DNA of 64,000 nucleotides, from contig CAZNWJ010000005.1 of the NCBI GenBank assembly GCA_964576925.1, forward strand, positions 109,534 to 173,533, read 5' to 3'. Positions 34,429 to 44,029 of the stretch are shown here, piece after piece. The stretch is from JADJGC01 sp964576925. Its GTDB lineage: Bacteria; Zixibacteria; MSB-5A5; CAIYYT01. The translations under genes were made by a program, and so were the position numbers. Under the pieces are notes generated by a model. That model ran no database searches and had not been told where the DNA came from. It worked only from the letters and a program-made list of their open reading frames with translations. Each line of letters opens with the position of its first letter. Positions within the stretch are counted from its first letter, which is position 1.

Positions 34429-36615
34429 ATGTCCAGATTTCTTATATCTGCGCTACTGCTTTGCGCCTTTGCGTCCACTGCGGCCGGTCAGGACCTCTAC
34501 GACGTTAGCGTGGTCCACACCGTGCAGATCACGTTTCCCCGATCCGATTGGGATCGCGCCCTTGACAGTCTCTACAGTCGAGGCGAGGACCGCCTGCTTG
34601 GAACCTGCACCATCGACGGCGTCTTCTACGACAGCGTCGGCGTGCGCTACAAAGGCACCAGCACCTACAATCCGATTCGCACCAAGAACCCGTTCAATAT
34701 CAAGCTCGATTACATTATCGACGATCAGGAGCACCAGGGCTATGGGACTTTGAAACTCGCCAATAGTTGGTATGATCCCAGTTTCCTCCGTGAAGCCCTC
34801 GGCTACGAAATCGCTCGCAAATACATGGCCGCCGGCCAATCCGCCTACGCCAATGTCTTTGTCAATGGCACGCTGATCGGGCTGTACGTCAACGTGCAAG
34901 ATGTCGACAAACTCTTTACGCGAACGCATTTCGGCAGCGGCGGCGGTGCTCGCATTAAAGGCGAAACTACCGGGCCGCCGCAAACCTATGTCGTCTGGGG
35001 CTACGAGGGCGAGGATTCATCAACATATATGGATACCTTTGAACTCGACTCCGACTTCGGTTGGAGTGACCTCATCGATTTCCTCGACACGCTCAATAAT
35101 CACCCGGCCGCTGTCGAGCAAGTTCTTGATGTCGACCGCCACCTGTGGATGATTGCCTTCGACAATCTGCTGGTCAATCTCGATGCCCCCATCAATTTCG
35201 CGCACAACTACTATCTCTATCGCGACGATGGACTGCAGTTCAATCCGATCATCTGGGACTTGAACATGAACTTCGGCGGCTTCGCCACGCTGATCGGCGG
35301 CAACAACCTTTCGATTACGCAGATGCAACAGCTCACGCCATTTCTGAACGAAAGCAACGCGAATTACCCGATCGTCAACAAATTTCTGCCGAATACGACC
35401 TACCGCAAGATGTACATCGCGCACATGAAGACGATGCTGGCGGAAAACTTCGCCAGCGGCTGGTACCAGACGCGCGGCGTGGAACTTCAGAACATCATTG
35501 CGGCCTCCGTTCAGGCCGACCCCAACAAGTTCTCTACTTACGGTAGTTTCCTGGCAAACCTGAATACACAAATAGGCAACACACCCGGCATCGTGCAATT
35601 GATGGCTGCCCGCGTCAACTACCTCAACGATCACTCGGCGTTTCAGGCGGCGGCGCCGACTATCGCATCAGTGACTCATTCTCCGGCGGTAGTTCCGTTT
35701 GGCGGCACTGTCTCGATCGCGGCGACTGTCTCCAACGCAACGGCTGTGATTCTGGCCTATCGCGACAATCGGGTCTTCCCGTTCACCAAGGTCGCTATGC
35801 TGGATGACGGCGCGCACAACGACGGCGCTGCCGGCGACGGCGTCTTCGGCGCTGCGATTGCTGCAGGGAATTCCGATTTGCATTACTACATCTACAGTGA
35901 AAACGCAAATGCCGCCGCCTTCCTGCCGCCGCGAGCCGAGTTCGAGGACTCCGTGATCGCCGTGACCGCACCCTCGGGCACGGGCATCGTGATCAACGAA
36001 TTCCAGGCCGACAACGCGACCACGGTCACCGATCAGGATGGGGAATACGAGGACTGGATCGAGTTGTACAACACCACGGCCTCGCCCATCTCCCTGGCTG
36101 GATTTCATCTCTCCGACAAGCTCGACAACGTCGGCAAATGGACACTTCCTGATATCGTCATCAATGCCGGCGAGCACCTCATTATCTGGGCGGATGAAGA
36201 CGGTACCCAGCCCGGACTGCATGCCAATTTCAAACTCTCGGCATCGGGTGAAGCCGTGGTCTTCTCGAATCCTGACTTGGCCGTGATTGACTCTCTGAGC
36301 TTCGGCCCGCAAACCACAGACAGAAGCTACTCGCGTTGCCCCGATGGCACGGGCGGATTTATCCAGACGGCTCCGTCATGGGGTGCCACCAACAATTGCG
36401 TGACCTACGTCTGCGGAGATGCTGATGCCAGCGCAGTTGTCACCGTCACCGATGCCGTCTACCTGATCACCTACATTTTCGGTGGTGGCCCGCTGCCCAG
36501 TCCACTCTTGTCCGGTGATGCCGATTGCGATGGCGTCGTCTCGGTGACTGATGCTGTCTATGTAATCACCCACATCTTCGGCGGTGGTCCGGCCCCCTGT
36601 GCAACCTGCCCATAG
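34429..36615 (+). CDS. Secreted CotH kinase-family protein with lamin-tail domain and dockerin
   Basis: 728 residues from ATG 34429, which gives a signal peptide (MSRFLISALLLCAFASTAAG); GGAG lies upstream. The CotH domain (about 20-400) is clear: VQITFPRSDWD, YKGTSTY, KNPFNIKLDY, LRE(A)LGYEIARKYM, then HNYYLYR and WDLNMNFGG, where aspartates of the atypical kinase sit. A beta segment with DDGAHNDGAAGDGVF follows, then a lamin-tail/LTD domain (INEFQAD, DWIELYN, GFHLSD), then a dockerin. CotH proteins are secreted kinases in spore coats, and dockerin-bearing CotH proteins are known from cellulosome bacteria and anaerobic fungi. Here it may phosphorylate secreted or surface proteins. A weak hairpin follows at 36645. 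Confidence 0.9.
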   Translation: MSRFLISALLLCAFASTAAGQDLYDVSVVHTVQITFPRSDWDRALDSLYSRGEDRLLGTCTIDGVFYDSVGVRYKGTSTYNPIRTKNPFNIKLDYIIDDQEHQGYGTLKLANSWYDPSFLREALGYEIARKYMAAGQSAYANVFVNGTLIGLYVNVQDVDKLFTRTHFGSGGGARIKGETTGPPQTYVVWGYEGEDSSTYMDTFELDSDFGWSDLIDFLDTLNNHPAAVEQVLDVDRHLWMIAFDNLLVNLDAPINFAHNYYLYRDDGLQFNPIIWDLNMNFGGFATLIGGNNLSITQMQQLTPFLNESNANYPIVNKFLPNTTYRKMYIAHMKTMLAENFASGWYQTRGVELQNIIAASVQADPNKFSTYGSFLANLNTQIGNTPGIVQLMAARVNYLNDHSAFQAAAPTIASVTHSPAVVPFGGTVSIAATVSNATAVILAYRDNRVFPFTKVAMLDDGAHNDGAAGDGVFGAAIAAGNSDLHYYIYSENANAAAFLPPRAEFEDSVIAVTAPSGTGIVINEFQADNATTVTDQDGEYEDWIELYNTTASPISLAGFHLSDKLDNVGKWTLPDIVINAGEHLIIWADEDGTQPGLHANFKLSASGEAVVFSNPDLAVIDSLSFGPQTTDRSYSRCPDGTGGFIQTAPSWGATNNCVTYVCGDADASAVVTVTDAVYLITYIFGGGPLPSPLLSGDADCDGVVSVTDAVYVITHIFGGGPAPCATCP

Positions 36616-36644
36616 GCAGTTCAATCGAATGCAGTCCTGACTCA

Positions 36645-36670
36645 AAGAGGCGGCCACCCGGTCGCCTCTT
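36645..36670 (+). terminator. Weak hairpin terminator
   Basis: AAGAGGCGGCC and a complementary arm with one wobble, loop ACCC, then TTGTGCTTT; 29 nt after the stop. Confidence 0.45.
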
Positions 36671-36743
36671 GTGCTTTAGCCGGCTTTGGTCGACCCGCAG
36701 AATCCGGTTGTCAGAGCGCGTTCATCGCTTATATTATGGATAA

Positions 36744-37412
36744 CAGCGATCTAAGTTAATTCGCCCGGCACATCGGCCGTTCGATGACTTCGCTACCTGG
36801 GCAGGATACTTCGATGGCTGGACCACCTGCAACGGTACGCTGGAGGTCATGGGCACGTTGACGAAGCCGGCAGGATCATTTCGTATCGACCACCCGCTGG
36901 ACCCGGAGCATAAGTTCCTTCAGCATAGCTTCGTCGAATCGCCTGACATGAAGAACATCTACGACGGCAATGTCACTACCGACGCCAACGGCGATGCCAG
37001 TGTAACAATGCCGGAGTGGTTTTTTGCGCTGAATCGAGATTTTCGCTATCAATTGACCGTCATCGGTCAGTTCGCGCAGGCCATTGTCTCTCAGAAACTC
37101 AACAGCAACCGCTTCTCAATCAAAACCGACAAACCAAACGTCGAAGTCTCCTGGCAGGTAACCGGGATCCGGCAGGACGCTTACGCCAACGCTCACCGCA
37201 TCGAAGTCGAAGTGCCCAAGAAGCCGCAGGAAATCGGGCTCTACGTCGATCCCGTGGCCTTGGGCAAAGCGCCGGAGAAGCAATTACACTTCCAGATAAG
37301 TCGCGCCACTCGGGAAGCCCGTGAAGCCAGAGAAACTCGCGACAGGGCGAATGTTTCGCGTCACCCGGGCGATGTGGCGCCGCCATCGGAGAAACCTGTT
37401 TCGAACAAATAG
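36744..37412 (+). pseudogene. 5'-truncated remnant of a conserved surface/tail-type protein
   Basis: The frame is open from 36744, but the first ATG is 36849 (187 residues). The protein starts in mid-domain: homology-like sequence (WAGYFDG, GTLTKPAGSFRIDHPLDP, HSFVESPDM, FRYQLTVIGQFAQAIV, NVEVSWQVTGIRQDAYA) begins before the Met. I know this block as the C-terminal end of longer proteins in many bacteria, where an N-terminal fibre precedes it. Here the N-terminal part and any signal peptide are missing, and no ribosome binding site is visible, so it looks like a broken remnant. The final ~40 residues are Arg/Glu-rich and of low complexity. Confidence 0.6.
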
Positions 37413-37726
37413 CAGACGCAACGGCGAGCGAATTTGCCTTCATTGTTCGGTTCCAGGCGCAATTGATGTAAGCCGTGTCAGAGGCTGAAGTTCGAGCCAC
37501 GACTTTGGCACTTGACTGATGGAAACAAGCGGCTATATTGTCATTGCACTCAAGATCAAGATGTTTGGCAGTCGACAAAGTTTACGAGAGGTACCTGTCA
37601 CCTAGACTCCGCTATCGACTGAAGTTGAACCAGCATTCGGGAGTCCCGACGCGGCATTGCTAAGGGCCGCGATCGAAATTCGATCGCTCCAGCCACATCC
37701 TCACCTCTTTGGCTATGGAGGCCTTT
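37413..37726 (+). other. Intergenic region with promoter
   Basis: A 314-bp gap holding a plausible promoter at 37514-37541 and a leader of about 180 nt. No RNA gene or repeat is recognisable. Confidence 0.5.
37514..37541 (+). promoter_or_regulatory. Promoter of the 37727 propeller gene
   Basis: TTGACT (37514-37519), 16 nt, TATATT (37536-37541). Confidence 0.55.
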
Positions 37727-39313
37727 ATGTCCAAACTCATCTTCGTGCCCATCGTCATTTTGCTGCTTGCCGCCGGCTCGATGGCACAGCAACCGCGTAC
37801 CGAGTGGTCAATTCTCTGGGCCGACCCGAACTACCAGGATATTTACCCGGCAAATGTCTGCACTGACGCTTCCGGCGCGATCTATGTCGCCGGCAGAGGT
37901 TATCACAAGATTCTTGGCGGCCCCGATCTGCTCTTTGCAAAATACAATGCCAATGGTCAGCAACTTTGGTCGAAGGGTTTTGATCCCGGAACTACCCTCG
38001 AATACCAGGCCAGAGAACTTCTGATTGATCCCGCTGGCGATCTCATCCTGACCGGCAGCTATGCAGCTACCTGCGTCAGCAATGTTGTCGAAAGCAACTT
38101 GGCCGTCAAGTACTCGCCCGCCGGCGACGTCATCTGGGAACAATACGACGTATCATTAACTTGCAGTCTTCATGTCCATATCAATGACTGGCATTGCGAC
38201 GATTCCGGCAATCTCTACATGTGTGGTAGGTCCGGCACCGATTCCGGGATGGAAGACCTTGTCGCGGCCAAATATGATTCGAACGGCGATCTCATCTGGC
38301 TTCGCGAAGTGTCCGATCCGGCCGGTAGGTTGGAGGAAGCAAAGTCGATCGACGTCGATGCGGCGGGAAACGTCTATGTCTGCGGCGTCACGAGCGTCGG
38401 TTTCGTTACGAAAATTGCGACGCTCAAGTTCTCGCCCGACGGCGATCAGGAGTGGTTGCGCGAGATTCCCCGGCTCATGGACGGGCGCGACGATGGTCGC
38501 AAAGTCAAGGTCGATCACGAGGGCAACATCGTCGCCGTCGGCATCATTACCGTCACAGCTCCACCGCTCGATTATGACATCATGATCGTCAAGTATACAC
38601 CCGCCGGCGACACTGTGTGGGTTCGACGCCATGCCGTCGCGGCCGGGCTGATTGATGACGCCGTAACCATCGGCATTGACAGTGATAACAACATCATCGT
38701 TGGTTCCAGAGTAAAGTTCGGACCCGATTGGATCGTCGGCGGCGATTGGGACGTGTTCAAATATTCCTCGACCGGCGATTTCCTTTGGTCGGATATCTAC
38801 GACGGTGCGGCGCACGCTCTCGACGGCCCCGGTATGCTCTTGATTAACAATAACGATGAGGTGGTCACTCTCGGCCTCACCGACTATATCGACCAATCTG
38901 TCCCCATCAACCCAGCCGATATGCTGATTCGCAAGAACGGCGCCGATGGCGCGGTTGTTTGGAGCAAGACTTACTTCGGACTCGGCAGCTCGTTCGAATT
39001 CGTCGAGGGTCTGGCTCTTCATCCCGACGGCGGGTGGATTGCGATCGGCGCGACCCAGGACAGCCTATATCATAGCGAGACCTTCATTGTCAAATACTCC
39101 GACTACATCTGCGGCGATACCGATGGCAACGGCATTATCACGATCTCAGATGTCGTCTACATGGTCAACTACGTCTTCTTCGGCGGACCGCTCCCTGATC
39201 CAGCCTTGGCCGGCGATGCCGACTGCAACGGCATTCTGACAATATCCGATGCCGTTTACATCATCGCCTTCATCTTCGGCGGCGGTCCGACGCCTTGCTC
39301 CAATTGCCCTTAA
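37727..39313 (+). CDS. Secreted SBBP beta-propeller protein with dockerin
   Basis: 528 residues from ATG 37727, which has GGAGG at 6 nt and starts a good signal peptide (MSKLIFVPIVILLLAAGSMA); an in-frame ATG 18 nt earlier lacks these. The body is a run of about seven SBBP-type blades, each with AGNxYVCG, FAKYNANGQQLW or KYSPAGDVIW, and DVFKYSSTGDFLW strings. The C-terminal dockerin has CGDTDGNG and DADCNG loops and ends PCSNCP. Related to the 18903 and 29695 proteins. A stem of 8 bp (39333-39352) lies downstream without a T run. Confidence 0.87.
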   Translation: MSKLIFVPIVILLLAAGSMAQQPRTEWSILWADPNYQDIYPANVCTDASGAIYVAGRGYHKILGGPDLLFAKYNANGQQLWSKGFDPGTTLEYQARELLIDPAGDLILTGSYAATCVSNVVESNLAVKYSPAGDVIWEQYDVSLTCSLHVHINDWHCDDSGNLYMCGRSGTDSGMEDLVAAKYDSNGDLIWLREVSDPAGRLEEAKSIDVDAAGNVYVCGVTSVGFVTKIATLKFSPDGDQEWLREIPRLMDGRDDGRKVKVDHEGNIVAVGIITVTAPPLDYDIMIVKYTPAGDTVWVRRHAVAAGLIDDAVTIGIDSDNNIIVGSRVKFGPDWIVGGDWDVFKYSSTGDFLWSDIYDGAAHALDGPGMLLINNNDEVVTLGLTDYIDQSVPINPADMLIRKNGADGAVVWSKTYFGLGSSFEFVEGLALHPDGGWIAIGATQDSLYHSETFIVKYSDYICGDTDGNGIITISDVVYMVNYVFFGGPLPDPALAGDADCNGILTISDAVYIIAFIFGGGPTPCSNCP

Positions 39314-39361
39314 TCGGGAAGCGCTGGGTACTCATCGACTGCACGAGTCGATGATTAGCAC

Positions 39362-39392
39362 TTGACCGCAGGCGGCCAGGACGACAGATTAT
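39362..39392 (+). promoter_or_regulatory. Possible leaderless promoter
   Basis: TTGACC (39362-39367), 19 nt, GATTAT (39387-39392), then 6 nt to ATG 39399. The spacer is longer than optimal; no Shine-Dalgarno is visible. Confidence 0.3.
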
Positions 39393-39398
39393 CGTCAT

Positions 39399-40571
39399 AT
39401 GAGAATTCTCATTGTCGCGGCAATCTTGGCGTGTGTGTCGTCTCTACCGCAGGCCGGCGCTTTTGTTATCGACCATCGCCACGTCGAGCTCTTCGATTCG
39501 ATTCCGCCTGCCTACCTTGAGGCCGCCCGCAATCTACGCATGGTCTTCTCCGACCGCTCCGTTGGAGTTAATATCAATGACGGCCTCAATTGCCTGACAG
39601 CGACCAGTTGGGCGGCATCGCTGGCGTCCTGTCGTCGTGACTATTACGACACGGCTTGGCATTGGAAGACCTACGGCGCTACCGACCTGGCAAACGGGTT
39701 GGTGCCCCCTCGCATTCAATTTGATCCCGATCCTGTCACCTACAGCCGCGCAAACTGGCATTTCGAGATTCGTTCCGGCAGTTGGAAGGAACTAACCTGC
39801 GATTTTGTCAATTCTCTCGCGCCGACATATCTCGACTCGACCGACGTCTTGTCATACCAGTTCAGTTATCTGAATGTCACCGAGACCGACAACATTGCAG
39901 ATCCAGACGCCGGCTTTTTCGCCGATCTCCCTGGCAACTGCGATATTGGAGACCTTGAACAGCTCATCGCTGCGAACCCAGACAAGGTCTTCTTCTTCTG
40001 GACCACCAGCCTGGCGCGCGGCATCGGCACGGAAGTCTCTGCCGAGTTCAATGATCAGATGCGTCAGTACTGTATCGCGAACGACCAGATTCTCTTCGAC
40101 GTTGCCGACATTGAAGCGCACACCGATCTCGGAATGCCGTGTTTCGACAACCGCGACGGCGTCGAGTACGTCTCGCAAACGGGACAAACCGAGAACAATC
40201 CTGATGATGGGCATTCTTATCCTGCCATTTGCCAGGACTATACGACCGAAACCGAGGGCGGCCACTTGGGAAGCGTTTCGGCAGGGCATATTCGGATTAG
40301 CAAGGCTTTCTGGGTTTTGATGGCGCGGATTGCCGGCTGGACTCCCGGGGTTGATCCGCAGCCAACATGCGGCGATGCTGACGGCAATTCGCTTCTCACG
40401 ATCTCCGATGCCGTCTACTTGACTACTTACATTTTCGGCGGCGGTCCTGCGCCCAATCCGGTTGAATCAGGCGATGCCGACTGCAACGGTATCGTCACAA
40501 TCTCCGATCCAGTCTATCTGATCACCTTTATCTTCGGCGGTGGCCCCGCCCCCTGCGCCGCCTGCCCGTAG
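39399..40571 (+). CDS. Secreted SGNH-hydrolase-like protein with dockerin
   Basis: 390 residues. ATG 39399 starts a signal peptide (MRILIVAAILACVSSLPQAGA). No Shine-Dalgarno is visible; a -10-like GATTAT ends 6 nt before the ATG, so the mRNA may be leaderless. The body starts VIDHRHVELFDSIPPAYLEAA and ends GGHLGSVSAGHIRISKAFW, a layout I associate with a family of SGNH/GDSL-like hydrolases; the likely catalytic His is in the last motif, the Ser in FSDRSVG. Confidence in the activity is low. The dockerin has CGDADGNS and DADCNG loops with one oddity: DPVYLI in place of DAVYLI in the second helix. Confidence 0.8.
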   Translation: MRILIVAAILACVSSLPQAGAFVIDHRHVELFDSIPPAYLEAARNLRMVFSDRSVGVNINDGLNCLTATSWAASLASCRRDYYDTAWHWKTYGATDLANGLVPPRIQFDPDPVTYSRANWHFEIRSGSWKELTCDFVNSLAPTYLDSTDVLSYQFSYLNVTETDNIADPDAGFFADLPGNCDIGDLEQLIAANPDKVFFFWTTSLARGIGTEVSAEFNDQMRQYCIANDQILFDVADIEAHTDLGMPCFDNRDGVEYVSQTGQTENNPDDGHSYPAICQDYTTETEGGHLGSVSAGHIRISKAFWVLMARIAGWTPGVDPQPTCGDADGNSLLTISDAVYLTTYIFGGGPAPNPVESGDADCNGIVTISDPVYLITFIFGGGPAPCAACP

Positions 40572-40599
40572 TTTTTCGCACAATTTTTGTCGCAGATTC

Positions 40600-40627
40600 A
40601 GAGAGGAGACGCCCCAGCCTCCTCTCT
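40600..40627 (+). terminator. Weak hairpin terminator
   Basis: AGAGAGGAG with complementary CTCCTCTCT and a 10-nt loop, 29 nt after the stop; short pyrimidine tail only. Confidence 0.45.
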
Positions 40628-40647
40628 TCATTAGCGCAATCTCCATA

Positions 40648-40675
40648 TTGACAACTTTCTGGATAAGTTTATCGT
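40648..40675 (+). promoter_or_regulatory. Promoter of the M6 metalloprotease gene
   Basis: TTGACA (40648-40653), 16 nt, TATCGT (40670-40675); leader of about 42 nt. Confidence 0.55.
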
Positions 40676-40723
40676 TAAACATACTGCTATCGTCCAACCG
40701 ACTCCCCGAAGGAGGAAACATAC

Positions 40724-42808
40724 ATGTTCGGATATTTCTCGACAATCAAGTCCCTCATTCTATTCCTGGCCCTCGCATCCTCAGCCGCTCTAACGGCCGA
40801 CTTGTCGCGCGCCGTGCACTTTGACATTCCCGATGATGTTGCTGAACGCCAGTTCGGCAAGCTCCCACCTTCACAACTCTCTCGCGCGGATTCCCTCGCC
40901 ATCTCGGAGTATCGCTTTGCTGCCGATACCCTGAAGCTCCTTGTGATCCTGGTCGAATGGAACAACCGCTTCAGCACCTATCCGGCTACGGTTTTTGACA
41001 GCCTGATGTTTGCCGACTCCGGTTTTGCTATCGGTTCAGTGCGGGAGTTCTATCACGAAGTCTCCTACGGGAAGCTCCATATCAGCGGCCAGGCGGTCGG
41101 CTGGGTCAACGGCGGCTTCTATTCCAGCAACTACAACTTCGAAAACCTGCTTCCGCAGCTTGACCCCACCGTCGACTTCTCACAGTTCGACGGCAACAAT
41201 GACGGTATCGTCGATGCCGTCGTCTTTCTGCGCTGCGGTAACGGCCAGGAGGACTCCGGAAACTTCGAGGACATCTGGTCCTTTGCGCGCTCTTATGCCC
41301 CCGGCTTTGGGCCGGGACCTTTTGACGGCAAACGGGTCTCGTATTGGAATACCTCGCCCGAAACCCGTCCCCTGCGCGATCCGAGTAATCCGACCCAGTT
41401 CCTGGGAGTTGATTCACTCAACCACATTCGCGTCTTCGTCCATGAATTGGCGCACAATATCGGGCTCCCCGATCTCTATGATTACGATGCCAAACTCGAA
41501 ATTCCGACTTTCTATACCGCCAACGACGACAACGACCACCCCGTCTACGACTGGTGCACGATGGGCTACGGCGGTTACGGGATCCTGTCGATCAAATCCT
41601 CAATTCCGTCGCATCTTTCCGGATGGTGCAAGATGAATGCCGGCTGGAACGATCCGACCGAATTGTCGGGCGGTGCGTACAACCTCGTCCTCAACAGCAT
41701 CGAGACCACCGATATCAACTCTCTCTACAAACTGGTCATCGACGATGCGCGCGGCGAGTACTTCCTGCTCGAGTTCCGCGATCCGCTGGCCGCCACCCGT
41801 TACGATAAACTCGATTCTGACTTCAGTTGCTACTTCTGGCCTGACCTGTCCTACGGTTGCGACCCGCTCGACCGCGGCTTGATCATCACCCACGTTCACG
41901 ATTCGCTCGGCGCGCCTTACTGGCGTATCAACTCCGGCACGCCCATTTATCCGCACTACACGGTAGCGATCGAGGATGCGGGTTACAATCCAGCGCGCGA
42001 TCACACTTCAAATCCCGAGGGGCACGCCACCGACTCGTCGCAGTGGTGGTATCCTTATGAATCGCGTAAGGGCGCGGCGTTTTCACCCGGCGTGGACGGC
42101 CAAAACCTCTTCGGCCCGACTACGACTCCCAATAGCGACAGCTATTTCGGGCCGACCGGTATTACGGTGCGAGTCGACTCGATTTCATCGGGTCAGCTCT
42201 TCGCTTATGTCGTCTTTGACGGCGACGGTGACGGCATCGCCAACAATCTCGACAACTGCCCGGGCACGGCCAATTCGCTCCAGGAAGATTCTGACTCCGA
42301 CAACCTGGGCGACGCTTGCGACAACTGCCCGAATACCGGCAACCCGGGTCAAGCCGACTTCGATTCTGATGGCATCGGCGATCTCTGCGATACCTGTACC
42401 GACTCCGACGGCGACAGCTTCGGCAATCCCGGCTTCCCGCTGAATACCTGTCCGCTCGACTTCTGCCCCGGGCTACCCACGGCCGCGAATCTCGATCGCG
42501 ATGGCGACCTCGTCGGTGATGAATGCGACAACTGCCCCGACTTGGCCAATCCCGACCAGGCGGATGCCGACAGCAATGGCATTGGTGATCTGTGCCAGTA
42601 CCTCTGCGGTGACGCCGACGGCACCGGCATCGTGACAATTTCTGATGCAGTCTACATGATAAACTACATCTTTGGCGGCGGCCCGGCACCCGATCCGCTG
42701 GAATCTGGCGATGCCGACTGTAATGGCATCGTGACGATCTCGGATGCCGTTTACCTGATCAACTACATCTTCGGCGGCGGTCCGGTGCCGTGTGCAGGTT
42801 GCCCGTAG
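40724..42808 (+). CDS. Secreted M6-family metalloprotease with TSP3 repeats and dockerin
   Basis: 694 residues. ATG 40724 follows GGAGG. Signal peptide about 1-25. The protease domain has HELAHNIGLPDLYDYD (zinc ligands His240 and His244, catalytic Glu241, then Gly and Asp), the M6 immune-inhibitor-A signature HExxHxxGxxD, followed by a Met-turn-like CTMGYGG. Thrombospondin type-3 calcium repeats (about 500-620; DNCP, DGIGDLCD) form a rigid calcium-loaded linker, then a four-cysteine dockerin. Expected role: degrade extracellular protein. Regulation: plausible promoter just upstream. Confidence 0.93.
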   Translation: MFGYFSTIKSLILFLALASSAALTADLSRAVHFDIPDDVAERQFGKLPPSQLSRADSLAISEYRFAADTLKLLVILVEWNNRFSTYPATVFDSLMFADSGFAIGSVREFYHEVSYGKLHISGQAVGWVNGGFYSSNYNFENLLPQLDPTVDFSQFDGNNDGIVDAVVFLRCGNGQEDSGNFEDIWSFARSYAPGFGPGPFDGKRVSYWNTSPETRPLRDPSNPTQFLGVDSLNHIRVFVHELAHNIGLPDLYDYDAKLEIPTFYTANDDNDHPVYDWCTMGYGGYGILSIKSSIPSHLSGWCKMNAGWNDPTELSGGAYNLVLNSIETTDINSLYKLVIDDARGEYFLLEFRDPLAATRYDKLDSDFSCYFWPDLSYGCDPLDRGLIITHVHDSLGAPYWRINSGTPIYPHYTVAIEDAGYNPARDHTSNPEGHATDSSQWWYPYESRKGAAFSPGVDGQNLFGPTTTPNSDSYFGPTGITVRVDSISSGQLFAYVVFDGDGDGIANNLDNCPGTANSLQEDSDSDNLGDACDNCPNTGNPGQADFDSDGIGDLCDTCTDSDGDSFGNPGFPLNTCPLDFCPGLPTAANLDRDGDLVGDECDNCPDLANPDQADADSNGIGDLCQYLCGDADGTGIVTISDAVYMINYIFGGGPAPDPLESGDADCNGIVTISDAVYLINYIFGGGPVPCAGCP

Positions 42809-42855
42809 GGGCTTACTTCGGCGATGGCTTAGCTTCAGGTCAATCCTGATTTTGG

Positions 42856-42883
42856 TTGGTCCGGGAGTTGGTTCGTATATACT
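42856..42883 (+). promoter_or_regulatory. Leaderless promoter of the histidine kinase gene
   Basis: TTGGTC (42856-42861), 16 nt, TATACT (42878-42883). The predicted first transcribed base is the A of ATG 42890, and no Shine-Dalgarno is present. Confidence 0.55.
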
Positions 42884-42889
42884 TGCAGT

Positions 42890-44029
42890 ATGACGGCCAA
42901 TTCTGAAGCAGTCTCCGCAATTCCCGCACAAGAGTCGGTTGAGCCGACGCCATCCCACCGCTGGCGTTGGCTTTGGGTGCCGGCGATCTTTACCGTGCCG
43001 GCGGTCATTTCTGCCGCGCTTTATCACACGCGCTACCTGCAGTTGGGCCGGGAGACCGTCCTCTGGAAATGGCTGCTCGATTTCCAACTGGCGTGGTACA
43101 TCTGGGCAGCGCTGACACCGCTGATTCTCTGGCTGGGTCGAAACGTACGCGTCGACCGATCGCGCTGGCTACTGCCTGCCGCAACTCACTTCGCCATTGG
43201 GTCCGCGTTCGCGATCTTTCAGATCGCCCTGGGCGTGTTCTTTTCGATTCTGGTCTATCAGGAACCGACAACGTGGGAGTACTACGTCGGTCAGGTCGTA
43301 CCGACTTTGTTCGGCCGCTTTCCGGCGCAGTTGATCGTCTACTTCCTGATTCTCGGCATCTGCTATGCGCTCGATTTTCAACGGCAGTCACGTGCGCAGT
43401 CTCTTCGCGCAGCGCAGCTGGAAGCCGAGCTGAGCCGCGCGCGCCTGGATACGCTGCAACAACAATTGCAGCCGCACTTTCTGTTCAACACGTTGAATTC
43501 GATCTCGGTCTTGATGCAGAAGGGCCAGGTGGAGGACGCCAACCGGGTCCTCAATCTTCTCAGCGATTTGTTACGCTCCGTGCTCCGGAAAGAGAACACC
43601 GCGTTGGTTAGGCTGTCGGAGGAACTGGAATTCGTTCGTCGTTATGTTGCCATCGAGCAAGTACGCTACGGCGAACGTCTGACGGTCAAATTCTCGATCG
43701 ACCCGGGAACGGAGGAACTGCTGATCCCGACTTTCATGCTGCAACTGCTCGTCGAAAATGCCATTCGCCACGGCGTCGCCAAAAAATCCGAGGCCGGGCG
43801 CGTGACAATAAAAGCCGAGCGAATCGGCGAGCGCCTGCGACTGGAGGTCACGGACGACGGCGCCGGACTGGCTGCCGCCGATCTCAAGGAAGGTGTGGGT
43901 ATCAGCAATGCGCGGCGCCGCCTACAGCACCATTTTGGCGCGGACGTCCGCTTCGACATCGGCAATGTTGCCGCCGGCGGAGTGAGCGCCGTGCTCGAGT
44001 TCCCGATCCTGGCGGCGGAGAAAAGTTAA
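42890..44029 (+). CDS. LytS/YehU-type sensor histidine kinase
   Basis: 379 residues. Four transmembrane segments (about 29-47, 60-80, 95-125, 143-163) form a compact membrane sensor with no large periplasmic domain. The His_kinase domain has LQPHFLFNTLNSIS (phosphoacceptor His196) and a HATPase end with LLVENAIRHG (N box) and DDGAGL (G box). This is the LytS/AlgZ family that always pairs with LytTR regulators. Its stop overlaps the ATG of the regulator by 1 nt (TAATG), so they are translationally coupled. The mRNA appears leaderless. Placed inside the dockerin gene array, it may control the secretome (inference). Confidence 0.92.
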   Translation: MTANSEAVSAIPAQESVEPTPSHRWRWLWVPAIFTVPAVISAALYHTRYLQLGRETVLWKWLLDFQLAWYIWAALTPLILWLGRNVRVDRSRWLLPAATHFAIGSAFAIFQIALGVFFSILVYQEPTTWEYYVGQVVPTLFGRFPAQLIVYFLILGICYALDFQRQSRAQSLRAAQLEAELSRARLDTLQQQLQPHFLFNTLNSISVLMQKGQVEDANRVLNLLSDLLRSVLRKENTALVRLSEELEFVRRYVAIEQVRYGERLTVKFSIDPGTEELLIPTFMLQLLVENAIRHGVAKKSEAGRVTIKAERIGERLRLEVTDDGAGLAAADLKEGVGISNARRRLQHHFGADVRFDIGNVAAGGVSAVLEFPILAAEKS

